Assembly: GCA_028876495.1 (NCBI GenBank)
Contig: JAGWRO010000079.1
Location: 1-33,909 of the forward strand
DNA from: Bacteroidota bacterium
Lineage (GTDB): Bacteria > Bacteroidota > Bacteroidia > Chitinophagales > Chitinophagaceae
Reading direction: 5' to 3'
DNA length: 33,909 bases
Part shown: piece after piece, positions 24,042-31,851 of the stretch
How the letters are laid out: each line of letters begins with the position of its first letter
How positions within the stretch are numbered: position 1 is the stretch's first letter
Notes under the pieces: generated by a model
Seen by the model: the letters and a program-made list of their open reading frames with translations, nothing else
The model's database searches: none
What the model was told of the DNA's origin: nothing
Made by a program: the position numbers and the translations under genes

Positions 24042-25133
24042 ATGAAAATTTTAGACTGGTATATTATAAAGAAATTTTTTATTACTTTTTTCTTTTGCAT
24101 TATCGCGCTTACAGTAATTGTTGTAATTGTTGACCTGAGCGAAAAGACAGATGATTTTGCGAAAACAGGCCTTACGGCCAAACAGATTATCACTCAATAT
24201 TATTTCGGATTTGTTCCGCATATTGAAGCGATGCTTTTCCCGCTTTTTATTTTTATTTCTGTAATATTTTTTACTTCGGGCATGGCCAATCGCTCAGAGA
24301 TCATTGCCACACTCAGTACAGGCATTAGTTTTGCGCGGTTTCTTCGCCCTTATATTATTGGAGGCTTTTTATTTACGGCTTTTCTTTGGTGGTGCAACCA
24401 ATATGTTCTTCCTCCTGCTAATCAAAAATGGGCAAATTTTAATGCAAAATATATTGATTATAATTATGGAGGGTATGTAAATACTTCCAGTCTCAGCAAC
24501 AAATATTTTAAGCTCGATTCATTTTCGTATGCAGGTATCCGTTATTATGATACCACAAGCAAAACCGGCAGTAATTTTTTTATTCAGCGATTTAATAATA
24601 CGAATCTTGTTTATAATTTAAGGGCGCTTACTATTAAATGGGACACTTCTACCAAAAAATGGATGTTGAATAATGTAGTGATAAGAACGATAAATGGATT
24701 GCATCAAAAGATAAAAGATACTACAGAGATGCATATGAATTTTAATTTTAAACCACGTGATCTTCAACGAGATGAGTACATGAAAGATAAAATGACCACA
24801 CCTGAATTAAACCAGTTCATCAAACTGGAAAAAATTCGGGGTTCAGGCGATGTAAATTCTTTGTTACTTGAAAAAAATACTCGTAATGCAATTCCGGTTT
24901 CTGTTTTTATATTAACCATAATTGGCGCCTGTATTGCTTCCCGAAAAATACGGGGCGGCAGCGGCTTTCACCTTGCGATAGGTTTTTTAATCTGCGTGCT
25001 TTATATACTGGTGGGCAGATTTTCTTCTGTTTTTGCTTTAAAAGGAAACTTCAACCCGGTAATTGCAGCATGGTTACCCAATGTGGTTTTTGGTGCTCTT
25101 GCCTGGTACCTTTATAGGCGTGCATCAAGATAA
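24042..25133 (+). CDS. LptF/LptG family LPS export permease
   Basis: 363-residue YjgP/YjgQ-family inner-membrane protein. Three N-terminal hydrophobic helices (about 12-31, 58-80, 100-118), a beta-rich periplasmic domain (~125-280) and three C-terminal helices (~285-303, 311-327, 336-356) give the standard layout. LptF and LptG pair with the LptB ATPase to extract LPS and push it across the periplasm. The start MKILDWYIIKKFF is the usual family N-terminus. It stands alone here, without lptB, so whether it fills the LptF or LptG position cannot be told from this sequence. Confidence 0.9.
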   Translation: MKILDWYIIKKFFITFFFCIIALTVIVVIVDLSEKTDDFAKTGLTAKQIITQYYFGFVPHIEAMLFPLFIFISVIFFTSGMANRSEIIATLSTGISFARFLRPYIIGGFLFTAFLWWCNQYVLPPANQKWANFNAKYIDYNYGGYVNTSSLSNKYFKLDSFSYAGIRYYDTTSKTGSNFFIQRFNNTNLVYNLRALTIKWDTSTKKWMLNNVVIRTINGLHQKIKDTTEMHMNFNFKPRDLQRDEYMKDKMTTPELNQFIKLEKIRGSGDVNSLLLEKNTRNAIPVSVFILTIIGACIASRKIRGGSGFHLAIGFLICVLYILVGRFSSVFALKGNFNPVIAAWLPNVVFGALAWYLYRRASR

Positions 25134-25170
25134 AATGATGAGAATCATATTGCCGCAGGTAATATTTCTT

Positions 25171-25201
25171 TTGTTAAAAACATGTTCCCGAGTTAACTTT
25201 A
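25171..25201 (+). promoter_or_regulatory. Promoter of the citrate synthase gene (-33/-7)
   Basis: TTG (25171-25173), exactly 20 bases, then TAACTTTA (25194-25201), which matches seven of eight positions of TAnnTTTG. The spacing is right for a Bacteroidota promoter. The start codon at 25255 leaves a leader of about 45-50 bases. Confidence 0.5.
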
Positions 25202-25254
25202 TCGCTGTTATATTTTTTTAAAAAGATGAATCAAAATATCAATCATTTTATGTT

Positions 25255-26580
25255 ATGGGAGTAATTCAAGACAAATTCAGAGCAAAGGCAGACATCGTTT
25301 CTGCAGATGTAAAAGACATTGTAAAAAATTATGGTGACAGGACTATTGGAGAGGTAAAATTATCACAGATATACCAGGGAATGCGTGGAATTACAGGATT
25401 GGTCACGGAGACTTCTCTTCTTGATTCACATGATGGTATTCGTTTTCGTGGTTATTCAATTCCTGATTTAAGAGAAAAGCTTCCTAAAGCGGAAGGAGGG
25501 ACGGAGCCTTTGCCTGAAGGAATATTTTATTTAATGCTGATAGGTGAGTTGCCTTCTGAACAAGATGTTCAAAACATGAGCAATGTTTGGCAACGCAGAA
25601 GCCATGTTCCTAATTTTGTTTTAGATACCATTGAATCTTTGCCGGAAACAGCTCATCCTATGACACAATTTGTGGTAGGAATCATGGCGCTTCAAACCGA
25701 AAGCCATTTTGCAAAAAAATATGCGCAGGGAATGAGCAAGCATGATTACTGGGCAGCCGTATTTGATGATGCAATGGATTTAATTGCGCGCCTGCCAAGG
25801 ATAGCAGCTTATATTTATCGCCGTAAGTATAAGAATGGCAAACATATACAGCCAAATGGCTTATTGGATTGGGCAGGAAATTTTGCCCACATGCTCGGAT
25901 ACGAAGATGAAGGCTTTCATGAGCTAATACGCCTTTATATGACCATCCATTCCGATCATGAAGGTGGTAATGTTTCAGCTCACACAACCCATCTTGTTGG
26001 TTCTGCATTAAGCGACCCTTACCTTGCTTTTGCTGCAGGCATGAATGGTTTGGCCGGCCCTTTACATGGCCTTGCCAACCAGGAAGTAATTAAATGGATT
26101 TTTGAAATGCAGAAAGAGATTGGCAGTGATCTTCCTACCAAAGAGCAGATAGAAAATTATGTAAGAAAAACCCTTTCTGAAGGGAAAGTAGTTCCGGGTT
26201 ACGGACATGCTGTTTTACGAAGAACTGATCCAAGGTTTGAAGCACAAATGGAATTTGGTAAAAAACATATGCCTGATGATAAATTGGTTCAAACTGTTTG
26301 GAACATATACGAAGCGGTTCCCCCGATTTTGCAATCTACTGGTAAAATAAAAAATCCATGGCCTAATGTAGATGCTCATAGCGGCGCTTTATTAGTACAT
26401 TATGGCATGGTAGAATACGAGTTTTATACAGTGATGTTTGGTGTGGCCAGGTCTTTAGGAGTTTTAGCAAGCCTTTGCTGGGATAGGGCTTTGGGATACC
26501 CGCTTGAAAGGCCTAAGTCTGTTTCTACTCGTTTGGTGAAGCTTTGGCTTGAAGGAAAAGAAGAAATCTGGGGCGATTAA
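25255..26580 (+). CDS. gltA: Citrate synthase, mitochondrial (eukaryotic) type
   Basis: 441-residue citrate synthase joining acetyl-CoA and oxaloacetate. Catalytic residues are His271 (GPLHGLANQE), His318 (VPGYGHAVLRRTDPR) and Asp373 (NPWPNVDAHSG). The sequence is strikingly close to animal mitochondrial citrate synthase, with near-identical blocks such as GIRFRGYSIP, SDHEGGNVSAHT, HLVGSALSDPYL and ALGYPLERPKS, and it does not look like the NADH-regulated E. coli GltA. Eukaryotic-type citrate synthases are known in some Bacteroidota. Monocistronic, with its own promoter and a GC-rich hairpin after the stop. The symbol gltA is used by function only. Confidence 0.95.
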   Translation: MGVIQDKFRAKADIVSADVKDIVKNYGDRTIGEVKLSQIYQGMRGITGLVTETSLLDSHDGIRFRGYSIPDLREKLPKAEGGTEPLPEGIFYLMLIGELPSEQDVQNMSNVWQRRSHVPNFVLDTIESLPETAHPMTQFVVGIMALQTESHFAKKYAQGMSKHDYWAAVFDDAMDLIARLPRIAAYIYRRKYKNGKHIQPNGLLDWAGNFAHMLGYEDEGFHELIRLYMTIHSDHEGGNVSAHTTHLVGSALSDPYLAFAAGMNGLAGPLHGLANQEVIKWIFEMQKEIGSDLPTKEQIENYVRKTLSEGKVVPGYGHAVLRRTDPRFEAQMEFGKKHMPDDKLVQTVWNIYEAVPPILQSTGKIKNPWPNVDAHSGALLVHYGMVEYEFYTVMFGVARSLGVLASLCWDRALGYPLERPKSVSTRLVKLWLEGKEEIWGD

Positions 26581-26611
26581 GAAAAGAATTTTATTTCTAT
26601 TTTTTACTTTT

Positions 26612-26619
26612 TATATTTG
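26612..26619 (+). promoter_or_regulatory. Possible -7 promoter box before tRNA-Ala
   Basis: TATATTTG, an exact TAnnTTTG match, 45 bases before tRNA-Ala and immediately before a GC-rich hairpin. No -33 TTG at standard spacing. It may give the tRNA its own promoter. Confidence 0.35.
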
Positions 26620-26655
26620 CCGCCGCAAGAAACAGTTTTTTTGCGGCGGTTCTTT
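26620..26655 (+). terminator. Hairpin after the citrate synthase gene
   Basis: Perfect 9-bp stem CCGCCGCAA (26620-26628) / TTGCGGCGG (26641-26649) with a 12-base loop, then TTCTTT. It reads as a terminator for citrate synthase, 39 bases after the stop, but it also lies between a promoter-like box and tRNA-Ala. Confidence 0.65.
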
Positions 26656-26664
26656 AGATACAAA

Positions 26665-26737
26665 GGGGGATTAGCTCATCTGGTAGAGCGCAAGCATGGC
26701 ATGTTTGAGGTGATCGGTTCGAGTCCGATATCCTCCA
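26665..26737 (+). tRNA. tRNA-Ala (anticodon GGC)
   Basis: Cloverleaf of 73 bases: acceptor GGGGGAT / ATCCTCC with one G-T pair, D arm with TAGCTCATCTGGTAGAGC, anticodon stem CAAGC/GTTTG with loop ATGGCAT giving GGC, and T arm GGTTCGAGTCC. Discriminator base A; the CCA end is not encoded. It stands alone. Confidence 0.95.
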
Positions 26738-26797
26738 CTTTTTCAAAACAAATTTGTTGTTTCTTTTTCTTTTAGGTAAAAAGAAAAATCTTACGAA

Positions 26798-26812
26798 ATT
26801 GTTTGTTTACTG
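26798..26812 (+). repeat. Intergenic 15-base motif, copy 4
   Basis: ATTGTTTGTTTACTG, which differs at the first base and at the variable seventh position from TTTGTTSGTTTACTG. It lies in the gap between tRNA-Ala and the YXWGXW protein. That gap (26738-26896) also holds a weak AT-rich hairpin (26764-26788) and nothing else I can identify. Confidence 0.5.
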
Positions 26813-26896
26813 CCCACATTTTTAAAATTCAGAAATTTTATTACTCTCATTAAACTTTCTTAGCAAACTTTTATCTAAAAGTTAAAATGCTGAAAG

Positions 26897-27190
26897 ATGA
26901 AAAAGTTTCTTTTTTTAAGCCCCTTAATCTTAATGTTCGTTTTTATTGCCGGATGCAGGCCAGCAAGGATTGTTGTTCGTGAAAGACCAATGGAACCCCA
27001 TTATGTTCAACCACTGGCTCCCGGCCCCAATTATATTTGGCACAATGGAGAATGGATAAGGCATGGGAATACTTATGTTTATCATAAGGGGTTTTGGATT
27101 AAAGCACAAACTAATAAACGATATTACGTTGCAGGCCATTGGCAAAGAAGAAGATTGGGCTGGGTATGGATCCGGGGCCATTGGCGCTAG
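26897..27190 (+). CDS. YXWGXW repeat lipoprotein
   Basis: 97 residues with lipoprotein signal MKKFLFLSPLILMFVFIAGC, lipobox FIAGC with Cys20. The mature part is built from repeats of aromatic-x-x-G-x-W type: YIWHNGEWIRHG, YVYHKGFWIKA, YYVAGHWQRRR and GWVWIRGHWR, matching the YXWGXW family of small surface or periplasmic proteins common in Proteobacteria and Bacteroidota. Biological role is unknown. It is probably expressed alone; 76 bases separate it from the downstream beta-barrel gene on the same strand. Confidence 0.85.
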   Translation: MKKFLFLSPLILMFVFIAGCRPARIVVRERPMEPHYVQPLAPGPNYIWHNGEWIRHGNTYVYHKGFWIKAQTNKRYYVAGHWQRRRLGWVWIRGHWR

Positions 27191-27266
27191 TTGGTTTTAG
27201 TTGTACTTAATTTACATTTGAGCTCTTATTTCTTATATTTATTTTTAATATCAAACCCTTGAAATC

Positions 27267-27893
27267 ATGTTAAAAAAATCCATTTTAGCCGCATGTATGT
27301 TTATTTCATTGCATGGCTTTTCCCAAAGAAAATTTAACCCTAATGCAGATCATGAAAACTTTTTTAGAATTGGGGCCAAAGCTGGCGTTAATATTAATAA
27401 GATAAACGGCCAATCTTACAAAGACGGATTCAACTACAATTATTTACTGGGTGGATTTATGCAATTTAATTTTTCAAAAACATTTGGCTTCCAGCCTGAA
27501 GTAAATTTTGTGCAATCTTCGTCTGAATTTTCTACAAGTGCAAGCAATGTATATGATGACATTTTTCGCGTAGGAAGCCAGAGAAAAGCAAAACTGGATT
27601 ATTTAAAAGTTCCGTTATTATTGAACATTAATGTGGGGCCCAGTAAAAGAGTAAAACTGCAACTTGGGCCACAGTTTGGAGGCCTGTTAAATCAAACTGT
27701 AGATAGCCTGAATACCCGCAGAAATATTTTTAAGACAGGCGATTTGGCAGCGGTTGGGGGCCTTTGGATTCAACTTCCCTTTGTAAACATAGGGGGGAGA
27801 TATGAGGTTGGTCTTAAGAACATTAACGATATTGACAATTCAGAAAAATGGAAGAGTCAGGCATTTACCATATTTGTAGGAGTTACATTTTAA
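27267..27893 (+). CDS. Outer membrane beta-barrel protein (PorT family-like)
   Basis: 208 residues with a signal peptide (MLKKSILAACMFISLHGFSQ, cleavage near 20). The mature part alternates hydrophobic and polar residues as amphipathic strands, with turns such as GAKAGVNINKING, FGFQPEVNFVQSSSEF and LLNINVGPSKRVKLQLGPQFGGLLN, and ends with a terminal Phe (FTIFVGVTF), typical of outer-membrane barrels. It fits the outer_membrane_beta-barrel (PorT/OMP_b-brl_2) family, some members of which belong to T9SS or gliding systems, but nothing here ties it to those. A strong terminator follows. Confidence 0.85.
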   Translation: MLKKSILAACMFISLHGFSQRKFNPNADHENFFRIGAKAGVNINKINGQSYKDGFNYNYLLGGFMQFNFSKTFGFQPEVNFVQSSSEFSTSASNVYDDIFRVGSQRKAKLDYLKVPLLLNINVGPSKRVKLQLGPQFGGLLNQTVDSLNTRRNIFKTGDLAAVGGLWIQLPFVNIGGRYEVGLKNINDIDNSEKWKSQAFTIFVGVTF

Positions 27894-27916
27894 AACATAC
27901 TTTCTTTAAAAAAGTA

Positions 27917-27942
27917 AACCCGTTTCAATAACGGGTTTTTTT
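27917..27942 (+). terminator. Rho-independent terminator
   Basis: Stem AACCCGTT (27917-27924) / AACGGGTT (27930-27937) with a 5-base loop and a seven-T run to 27942, 23 bases after the barrel stop. It separates that gene from the exonuclease. Confidence 0.9.
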
Positions 27943-27970
27943 GTACATTCATTTTACAAAATCATTTCAA

Positions 27971-28699
27971 ATGAATCAAATAGCACTTGAGAATTTATTT
28001 CTGCTGGATATTGAGACCGTTTCTGAAAAGGAACATTTTCATTTGCTGGATGATGAATGGAAAGAATTGTGGATTGAAAAAATTACCAGGAACCTTCCGC
28101 CCGATACCACTGCTGAAGACTTTTATCCGATGCGCGCCGCTATTCTGGCTGAGTTTGCAAAAGTAGTCTGTATTAGTTTTGGTTATTTTAAAAAAGAAAA
28201 TAATGAATGGCAATTACGCATTAAATCTTTATGTTCTGATAATGAATCAGAAGTTTTGAACAAGTTTGTAGCTACGCTAAAGCAGTTGTATCTAAATAAC
28301 CAGCGTTGGATTTTTGGCGGACATAATATTAAAGAATTTGATGTGCCTTTTTTATGCAGAAGAATGCTGATCAACAATGTTCAAATTCCGCCTTATATTG
28401 ATTTTCAGAATATGAAACCATGGGAAACACCGGTGTTAGATACACTGCATTTATGGCGCTTTGGCGATTACAAGCATTATACTTCTTTGAAATTATTGGC
28501 TGCTGTATTGGGTGTGCCTTCCCCGAAAGATGATATTGACGGCAGCCAGGTGGGAAATGTTTATTGGAAAGAAAAAGATCTTGAGCGTATTTCAATTTAT
28601 TGCGAAAAAGATGTGGCTACTGTGGCTAATGTAATTCTCAGGTTTAAAGGGTTACCGTTATTGAAAGAGGAACAGGTTGTATTTGTGGATCGCTCTTAA
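27971..28699 (+). CDS. DEDDy 3'-5' exonuclease domain protein (PolB-like)
   Basis: 242 residues from ATG at 27971; the frame extends ten codons upstream but that part lies in the terminator region. Exonuclease motifs are present: ExoI DIE (Asp13, Glu15 in LFLLDIETV), ExoII GHNIKEFDVPFL with Asp124, and ExoIII YCEKD with Tyr210 and Asp214, i.e. the DEDDy type. Similar single-domain proteins are annotated as predicted 3'-5' exonuclease related to the DNA polymerase B proofreading domain. Nucleic-acid substrate is unknown. It converges with nusG. Confidence 0.88.
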   Translation: MNQIALENLFLLDIETVSEKEHFHLLDDEWKELWIEKITRNLPPDTTAEDFYPMRAAILAEFAKVVCISFGYFKKENNEWQLRIKSLCSDNESEVLNKFVATLKQLYLNNQRWIFGGHNIKEFDVPFLCRRMLINNVQIPPYIDFQNMKPWETPVLDTLHLWRFGDYKHYTSLKLLAAVLGVPSPKDDIDGSQVGNVYWKEKDLERISIYCEKDVATVANVILRFKGLPLLKEEQVVFVDRS

Positions 28700-28720
28700 A
28701 GAAAATAAGAATCCCGGAAG

Positions 28721-28735
28721 TTTGTTGGTTTACTG
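28721..28735 (+). repeat. Intergenic 15-base motif, copy 5
   Basis: TTTGTTGGTTTACTG, identical to the copy at 11356-11370, 22 bases after the exonuclease stop and between convergent genes. Confidence 0.65.
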
Positions 28736-28757
28736 CGTTTAAGAATATTCGGCGCAT

Positions 28758-28784
28758 AAAAAAAGCTACCAATATTGATAGCTT
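28758..28784 (-). terminator. Terminator of the secE-nusG transcript
   Basis: Inverted repeat AAGCTA (28763-28768) / TAGCTT (28779-28784) extended inward by the palindrome CAATATTG, and a T7 run on the minus strand (28758-28764). It lies 26 bases after the nusG stop and closes the block. Confidence 0.75.
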
Positions 28785-28809
28785 GCTTTATTATCAATTA
28801 AATTTTTTA

Positions 28810-29439
28810 TTAAGAAATTTTTTCAACTTGCATATAGCTTAATTCAACAGGTGTGGCACGGCCAAATATTTTCACCTGAACTTTTAATTTTTTCTTTTCA
28901 TCGGTCACTTCCTCAATTACTCCATTAAAATCGTTAAATGGACCGTCAATAATTTTAATCGTTTCACCCACAATAAACGGCTCGCTCATTGTCATTCCAC
29001 CGGCATCAGCCATTTCATCAACCTTACCAAGCATTTTATTTACTTCAGATTTTCTAAGGCTTATTATTTCGCCTTTTGAACCTTTGCCGTCAGTTAAGAA
29101 ATGCATTACATTAGTAGTGTTGCTAAGATGTTGCACCATTTCTCCGGTAAGTTTTCCATCCAGCACTTCTATCATTATATAACCAGGGTAAAAGTTTCTC
29201 TCTCTCATCACTTTTTTACCATTCACTACTTTGTACACTTTCTCAACAGGAAGAAAAATCTGGAGAATATCCTTATCCCATCCCTGCCGGATGATATCTT
29301 TATCAAGGTATTCTTTTACTTTCCTTTCTTTTCCACTTACTACTCTTAGTACATACCATTTGGTGTCCTTTTCATGAGCTGCAGGGCTAGCCTCATTCGA
29401 AACCTCTTCTTGTACTTTATCTTGATTTTCTTCTGTCAT
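28810..29439 (-). CDS. nusG: Transcription termination/antitermination protein NusG
   Basis: 209 residues. The NGN domain (KWYVLRVVSGKERKVKEYL at ~26-44; YPGYIMIEV ~103-111) binds RNA polymerase, and the C-terminal KOW domain (GETIKIIDGPFNDFNGVIEEV, ~153-173) binds Rho or ribosomal protein S10. An acidic N-terminal leader (~25 residues, TEENQDKVQEEVSNEA) precedes the NGN domain. It begins 2 bases after the secE stop, the conserved secE-nusG pair. Here nusG is followed by a terminator and a convergent gene, not by rplK-rplA as in most bacteria. Confidence 0.95.
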   Translation of the reverse strand: MTEENQDKVQEEVSNEASPAAHEKDTKWYVLRVVSGKERKVKEYLDKDIIRQGWDKDILQIFLPVEKVYKVVNGKKVMRERNFYPGYIMIEVLDGKLTGEMVQHLSNTTNVMHFLTDGKGSKGEIISLRKSEVNKMLGKVDEMADAGGMTMSEPFIVGETIKIIDGPFNDFNGVIEEVTDEKKKLKVQVKIFGRATPVELSYMQVEKIS

Positions 29440-29441
29440 GA

Positions 29442-29636
29442 TTACTTAAATAAAGAATAAATAAATTTTAAAACGCCGTTCGACACAAAGTCCATTAATG
29501 CAACTATTGCGGTAATAATAATAGTTGCCGCCAGCACGATCATAGTTGATTGCTGCAATTCTTCCCAGGTGGGCCAGGTTACTTTATGCATCAATTCTTT
29601 ATAAGAATCGCGAATGTATGATCCAACTTTATTCAT
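29442..29636 (-). CDS. secE: Preprotein translocase subunit SecE
   Basis: 64-residue short-form SecE, single C-terminal transmembrane helix (about residues 35-55) preceded by the conserved amphipathic segment YKELMHKVTWPTWEEL. SecE is the essential clamp of the SecYEG channel. I chose ATG at 29636 (MNKVGSYIRDS) over a TTG at 29654 because the extra six residues are not conserved and the ATG is the only typical start. tRNA-Trp ends 57 bases upstream. Confidence 0.93.
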   Translation of the reverse strand: MNKVGSYIRDSYKELMHKVTWPTWEELQQSTMIVLAATIIITAIVALMDFVSNGVLKFIYSLFK

Positions 29637-29693
29637 AATTTTTTTATTTGACAATTAGCAATGTCGAAATGGATAAAATTGATCCATTAAGAG

Positions 29694-29764
29694 CACGGGC
29701 ACAAGGATTCGAACCCTGATCAAAGGTTTTGGAGACCTCTATTCTACCATTGAACTATGCCCGT
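29694..29764 (-). tRNA. tRNA-Trp (anticodon CCA)
   Basis: 71-base cloverleaf on the minus strand: acceptor ACGGGCA / TGCCCGT, anticodon stem GAGGT/ACCTT with loop CTCCAAA giving CCA, T arm GGGTTCGAATCC. It sits between tuf and secE, the classical position. Confidence 0.95.
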
Positions 29765-29820
29765 AAATCCTTAAAATCCTTACTTTTTAAGTATAAACGT
29801 TTTATTTTAAAGAACATTTT

Positions 29821-29859
29821 AAAAAGCAAAGTACTTAAGCTATCGCCCAAGTACTTTGC
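29821..29859 (-). terminator. Hairpin between tuf and tRNA-Trp
   Basis: Perfect 11-bp inverted repeat GCAAAGTACTT (29826-29836) / AAGTACTTTGC (29849-29859) with a 12-base loop, and a T5 run on the minus strand (29821-29825), 53 bases after the tuf stop. It fits a terminator or attenuator, with read-through or a separate promoter feeding tRNA-Trp-secE-nusG. Confidence 0.75.
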
Positions 29860-29911
29860 AAATTTATTAAAACCATTCCACACTTCTCCGGTTAATGGGA
29901 GATTGAAATTT

Positions 29912-31099
29912 TTATTTTATAATTTCTGTCACCTGGCCAGCTCCTACTGTACGGCCACCTTCACGAATTGCAAATTTTAATCCCTTTTCCATTGCAATCG
30001 GCTGGATTAGTTTTACAGTAAGTGAGGTATTATCACCAGGCATTACCATTTCTGTTCCTGCGGGCAACTCTACTTCACCTGTTACATCTGTAGTACGGAA
30101 ATAAAACTGAGGACGGTATTTATTGAAGAATGGAGTATGACGTCCACCTTCTTCTTTGCTCAATACATAAACCTCACCTTTAAATTCTGTATGCGGAGTG
30201 ATTGAACCTGGTTTACAAAGAACCATACCACGGCGGATCTGATTTTTTTCAATACCACGAAGCAATAAACCTGCATTATCTCCAGCTTCTCCCTGGTCAA
30301 GTAATTTCTTAAACATTTCAACGCCTGTAACTACAGATGTTAATGGCTTTTCCATCAATCCAACGATTTCAACGGGTTCACCTACTTTAATACGTCCTCT
30401 TTCGATACGACCTGTAGCAACTGTACCACGGCCAGTAATAGAGAATACATCTTCAACTGACATAAGGAAAGGCTGATCAACCGGGCGTGGAGGTAATGGA
30501 ATGTAAGTATCCACAGCGTCCATTAATTCAGAAATTTTTGCTACCCATTTTTCGTCACCTGCCAAAGCACCAGTAGCAGATCCCTGTATAATAGGAGTAT
30601 TATCTCCGTCAAATCCGTAAGAAGTTAATAATTCACGAATTTCCATTTCAACCAGTTCCAATAATTCCGGATCATCTACCAAATCTACTTTGTTCATGAA
30701 TACAACGATACGAGGTACGCCAACCTGGCGAGCCAAAAGAATGTGCTCTTTCGTTTGCGGCATAGGACCATCAGTTGCCGCAACTACCAATATAGCACCG
30801 TCCATCTGTGCAGCACCTGTAATCATATTTTTTACATAGTCAGCGTGACCTGGACAGTCTACGTGTGCATAGTGACGGTTTGTCGTTGCATATTCAACGT
30901 GAGCTGTATTAATAGTGATACCCCTTTCTTTTTCTTCAGGAGCACCATCAATATCTGCATAATTCTTTTTTTCCGCTAAACCTTGTTTAGACAAAATATC
31001 GGTTATAGCGGCTGTGAGGGTTGTTTTTCCATGATCAACGTGGCCGATAGTGCCAATGTTAACGTGGGGTTTATCCCTTTTGAAATTCTCTTTTGCCAT
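29912..31099 (-). CDS. tuf: Elongation factor Tu
   Basis: 395-residue translational GTPase that delivers aminoacyl-tRNA to the ribosome. G1 P-loop GHVDHGKT (19-26), G2 region [13 protein letters not shown]3 [11 protein letters not shown] and G4 NKVD are intact; domains 2 and 3 follow, ending at the conserved [11 protein letters not shown]. It lies directly downstream of four tRNA genes and upstream of tRNA-Trp, secE and nusG, the tRNA-tufB-secE order also known from E. coli. The start [20 protein letters not shown] is canonical. Confidence 0.98.
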   Translation of the reverse strand: MAKENFKRDKPHVNIGTIGHVDHGKTTLTAAITDILSKQGLAEKKNYADIDGAPEEKERGITINTAHVEYATTNRHYAHVDCPGHADYVKNMITGAAQMDGAILVVAATDGPMPQTKEHILLARQVGVPRIVVFMNKVDLVDDPELLELVEMEIRELLTSYGFDGDNTPIIQGSATGALAGDEKWVAKISELMDAVDTYIPLPPRPVDQPFLMSVEDVFSITGRGTVATGRIERGRIKVGEPVEIVGLMEKPLTSVVTGVEMFKKLLDQGEAGDNAGLLLRGIEKNQIRRGMVLCKPGSITPHTEFKGEVYVLSKEEGGRHTPFFNKYRPQFYFRTTDVTGEVELPAGTEMVMPGDNTSLTVKLIQPIAMEKGLKFAIREGGRTVGAGQVTEIIK

Positions 31100-31173
31100 T
31101 TTGTTTGTTTTTAATTTTTATTTTAAAAATTTAAATCCACTATTCATTTATTGAATGAATATTTGCTTTTTTG

Positions 31174-31246
31174 AGCGGAAGACGAGTCTCGAACTCGCGA
31201 CCTATAGCTTGGAAGGCTATCGCTCTACCAATTGAGCTACTTCCGC
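31174..31246 (-). tRNA. tRNA-Gly (anticodon TCC)
   Basis: 73-base cloverleaf on the minus strand: acceptor GCGGAAG / CTTCCGC, anticodon stem ATAGC/GCTAT with loop CTTCCAA giving TCC, T arm with GAGTTCGAGAC. Last of the four tRNAs upstream of tuf. Confidence 0.95.
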
Positions 31247-31281
31247 TTAAATTAATTTTAGGTTTCTTCAATTGTCAAATG

Positions 31282-31353
<72 letters not shown>

Positions 31354-31399
31354 TTGAAAGAAGTCAACCAATCTATTTCAAAAAACTCATTTTTTATTG

Positions 31400-31482
<83 letters not shown>

Positions 31483-31546
31483 AAATTAATTTCAGAAACG
31501 CTTTTGTAAATCAAATCCGAAACCAACAATACTTCTCAATTTTAAG

Positions 31547-31620
31547 AGCCAGTGGAGGGATTCGAACCCCCGACCAGCTGATTACAAATCAGCTGCTCTG
31601 GCCAACTGAGCTACACTGGC
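31547..31620 (-). tRNA. tRNA-Thr (anticodon TGT)
   Basis: 74-base cloverleaf on the minus strand: acceptor GCCAGTG / CACTGGC, anticodon stem GCTGA/TCAGC with loop TTTGTAA giving TGT, T arm with GGGTTCGAATCCC. First tRNA of the Thr-Tyr-Thr-Gly cluster. Confidence 0.95.
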
Positions 31621-31690
31621 AATTGCCGAAATACAGTCTTAAAATGAACTTCCCGCATAAATTTCCTGTAAGGGCTATTTTTTGGGAAGG

Positions 31691-31698
31691 CAAAGGTA
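31691..31698 (-). promoter_or_regulatory. -7 promoter box of the tRNA-tuf operon
   Basis: TACCTTTG on the minus strand, an exact TAnnTTTG match, about 70 bases before tRNA-Thr(TGT). The 230-base stretch 31621-31851 otherwise shows no gene, only the hpf terminator at its right end. Confidence 0.45.
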
Positions 31699-31798
31699 AT
31701 GGAAAATGTTTAATGGAAAAATTTTGAAAAGAAAAATTTATTGCAAATTAAAACACAATATTCATCTCTTGTTAAATATAAAAAACCGGCATAAAATA

Positions 31799-31829
31799 AG
31801 AAGGCCTCCACGGTAACCGGAGGCCTTCT
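31799..31829 (-). terminator. Terminator of hpf
   Basis: Perfect 11-bp stem AGAAGGCCTCC (31799-31809) / GGAGGCCTTCT (31819-31829) with a 9-base loop, 22 bases after the hpf stop. T content after the stem is moderate on the minus strand. Confidence 0.85.
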
Positions 31830-31851
31830 ATTATTAAAGCGTATTTAATGC

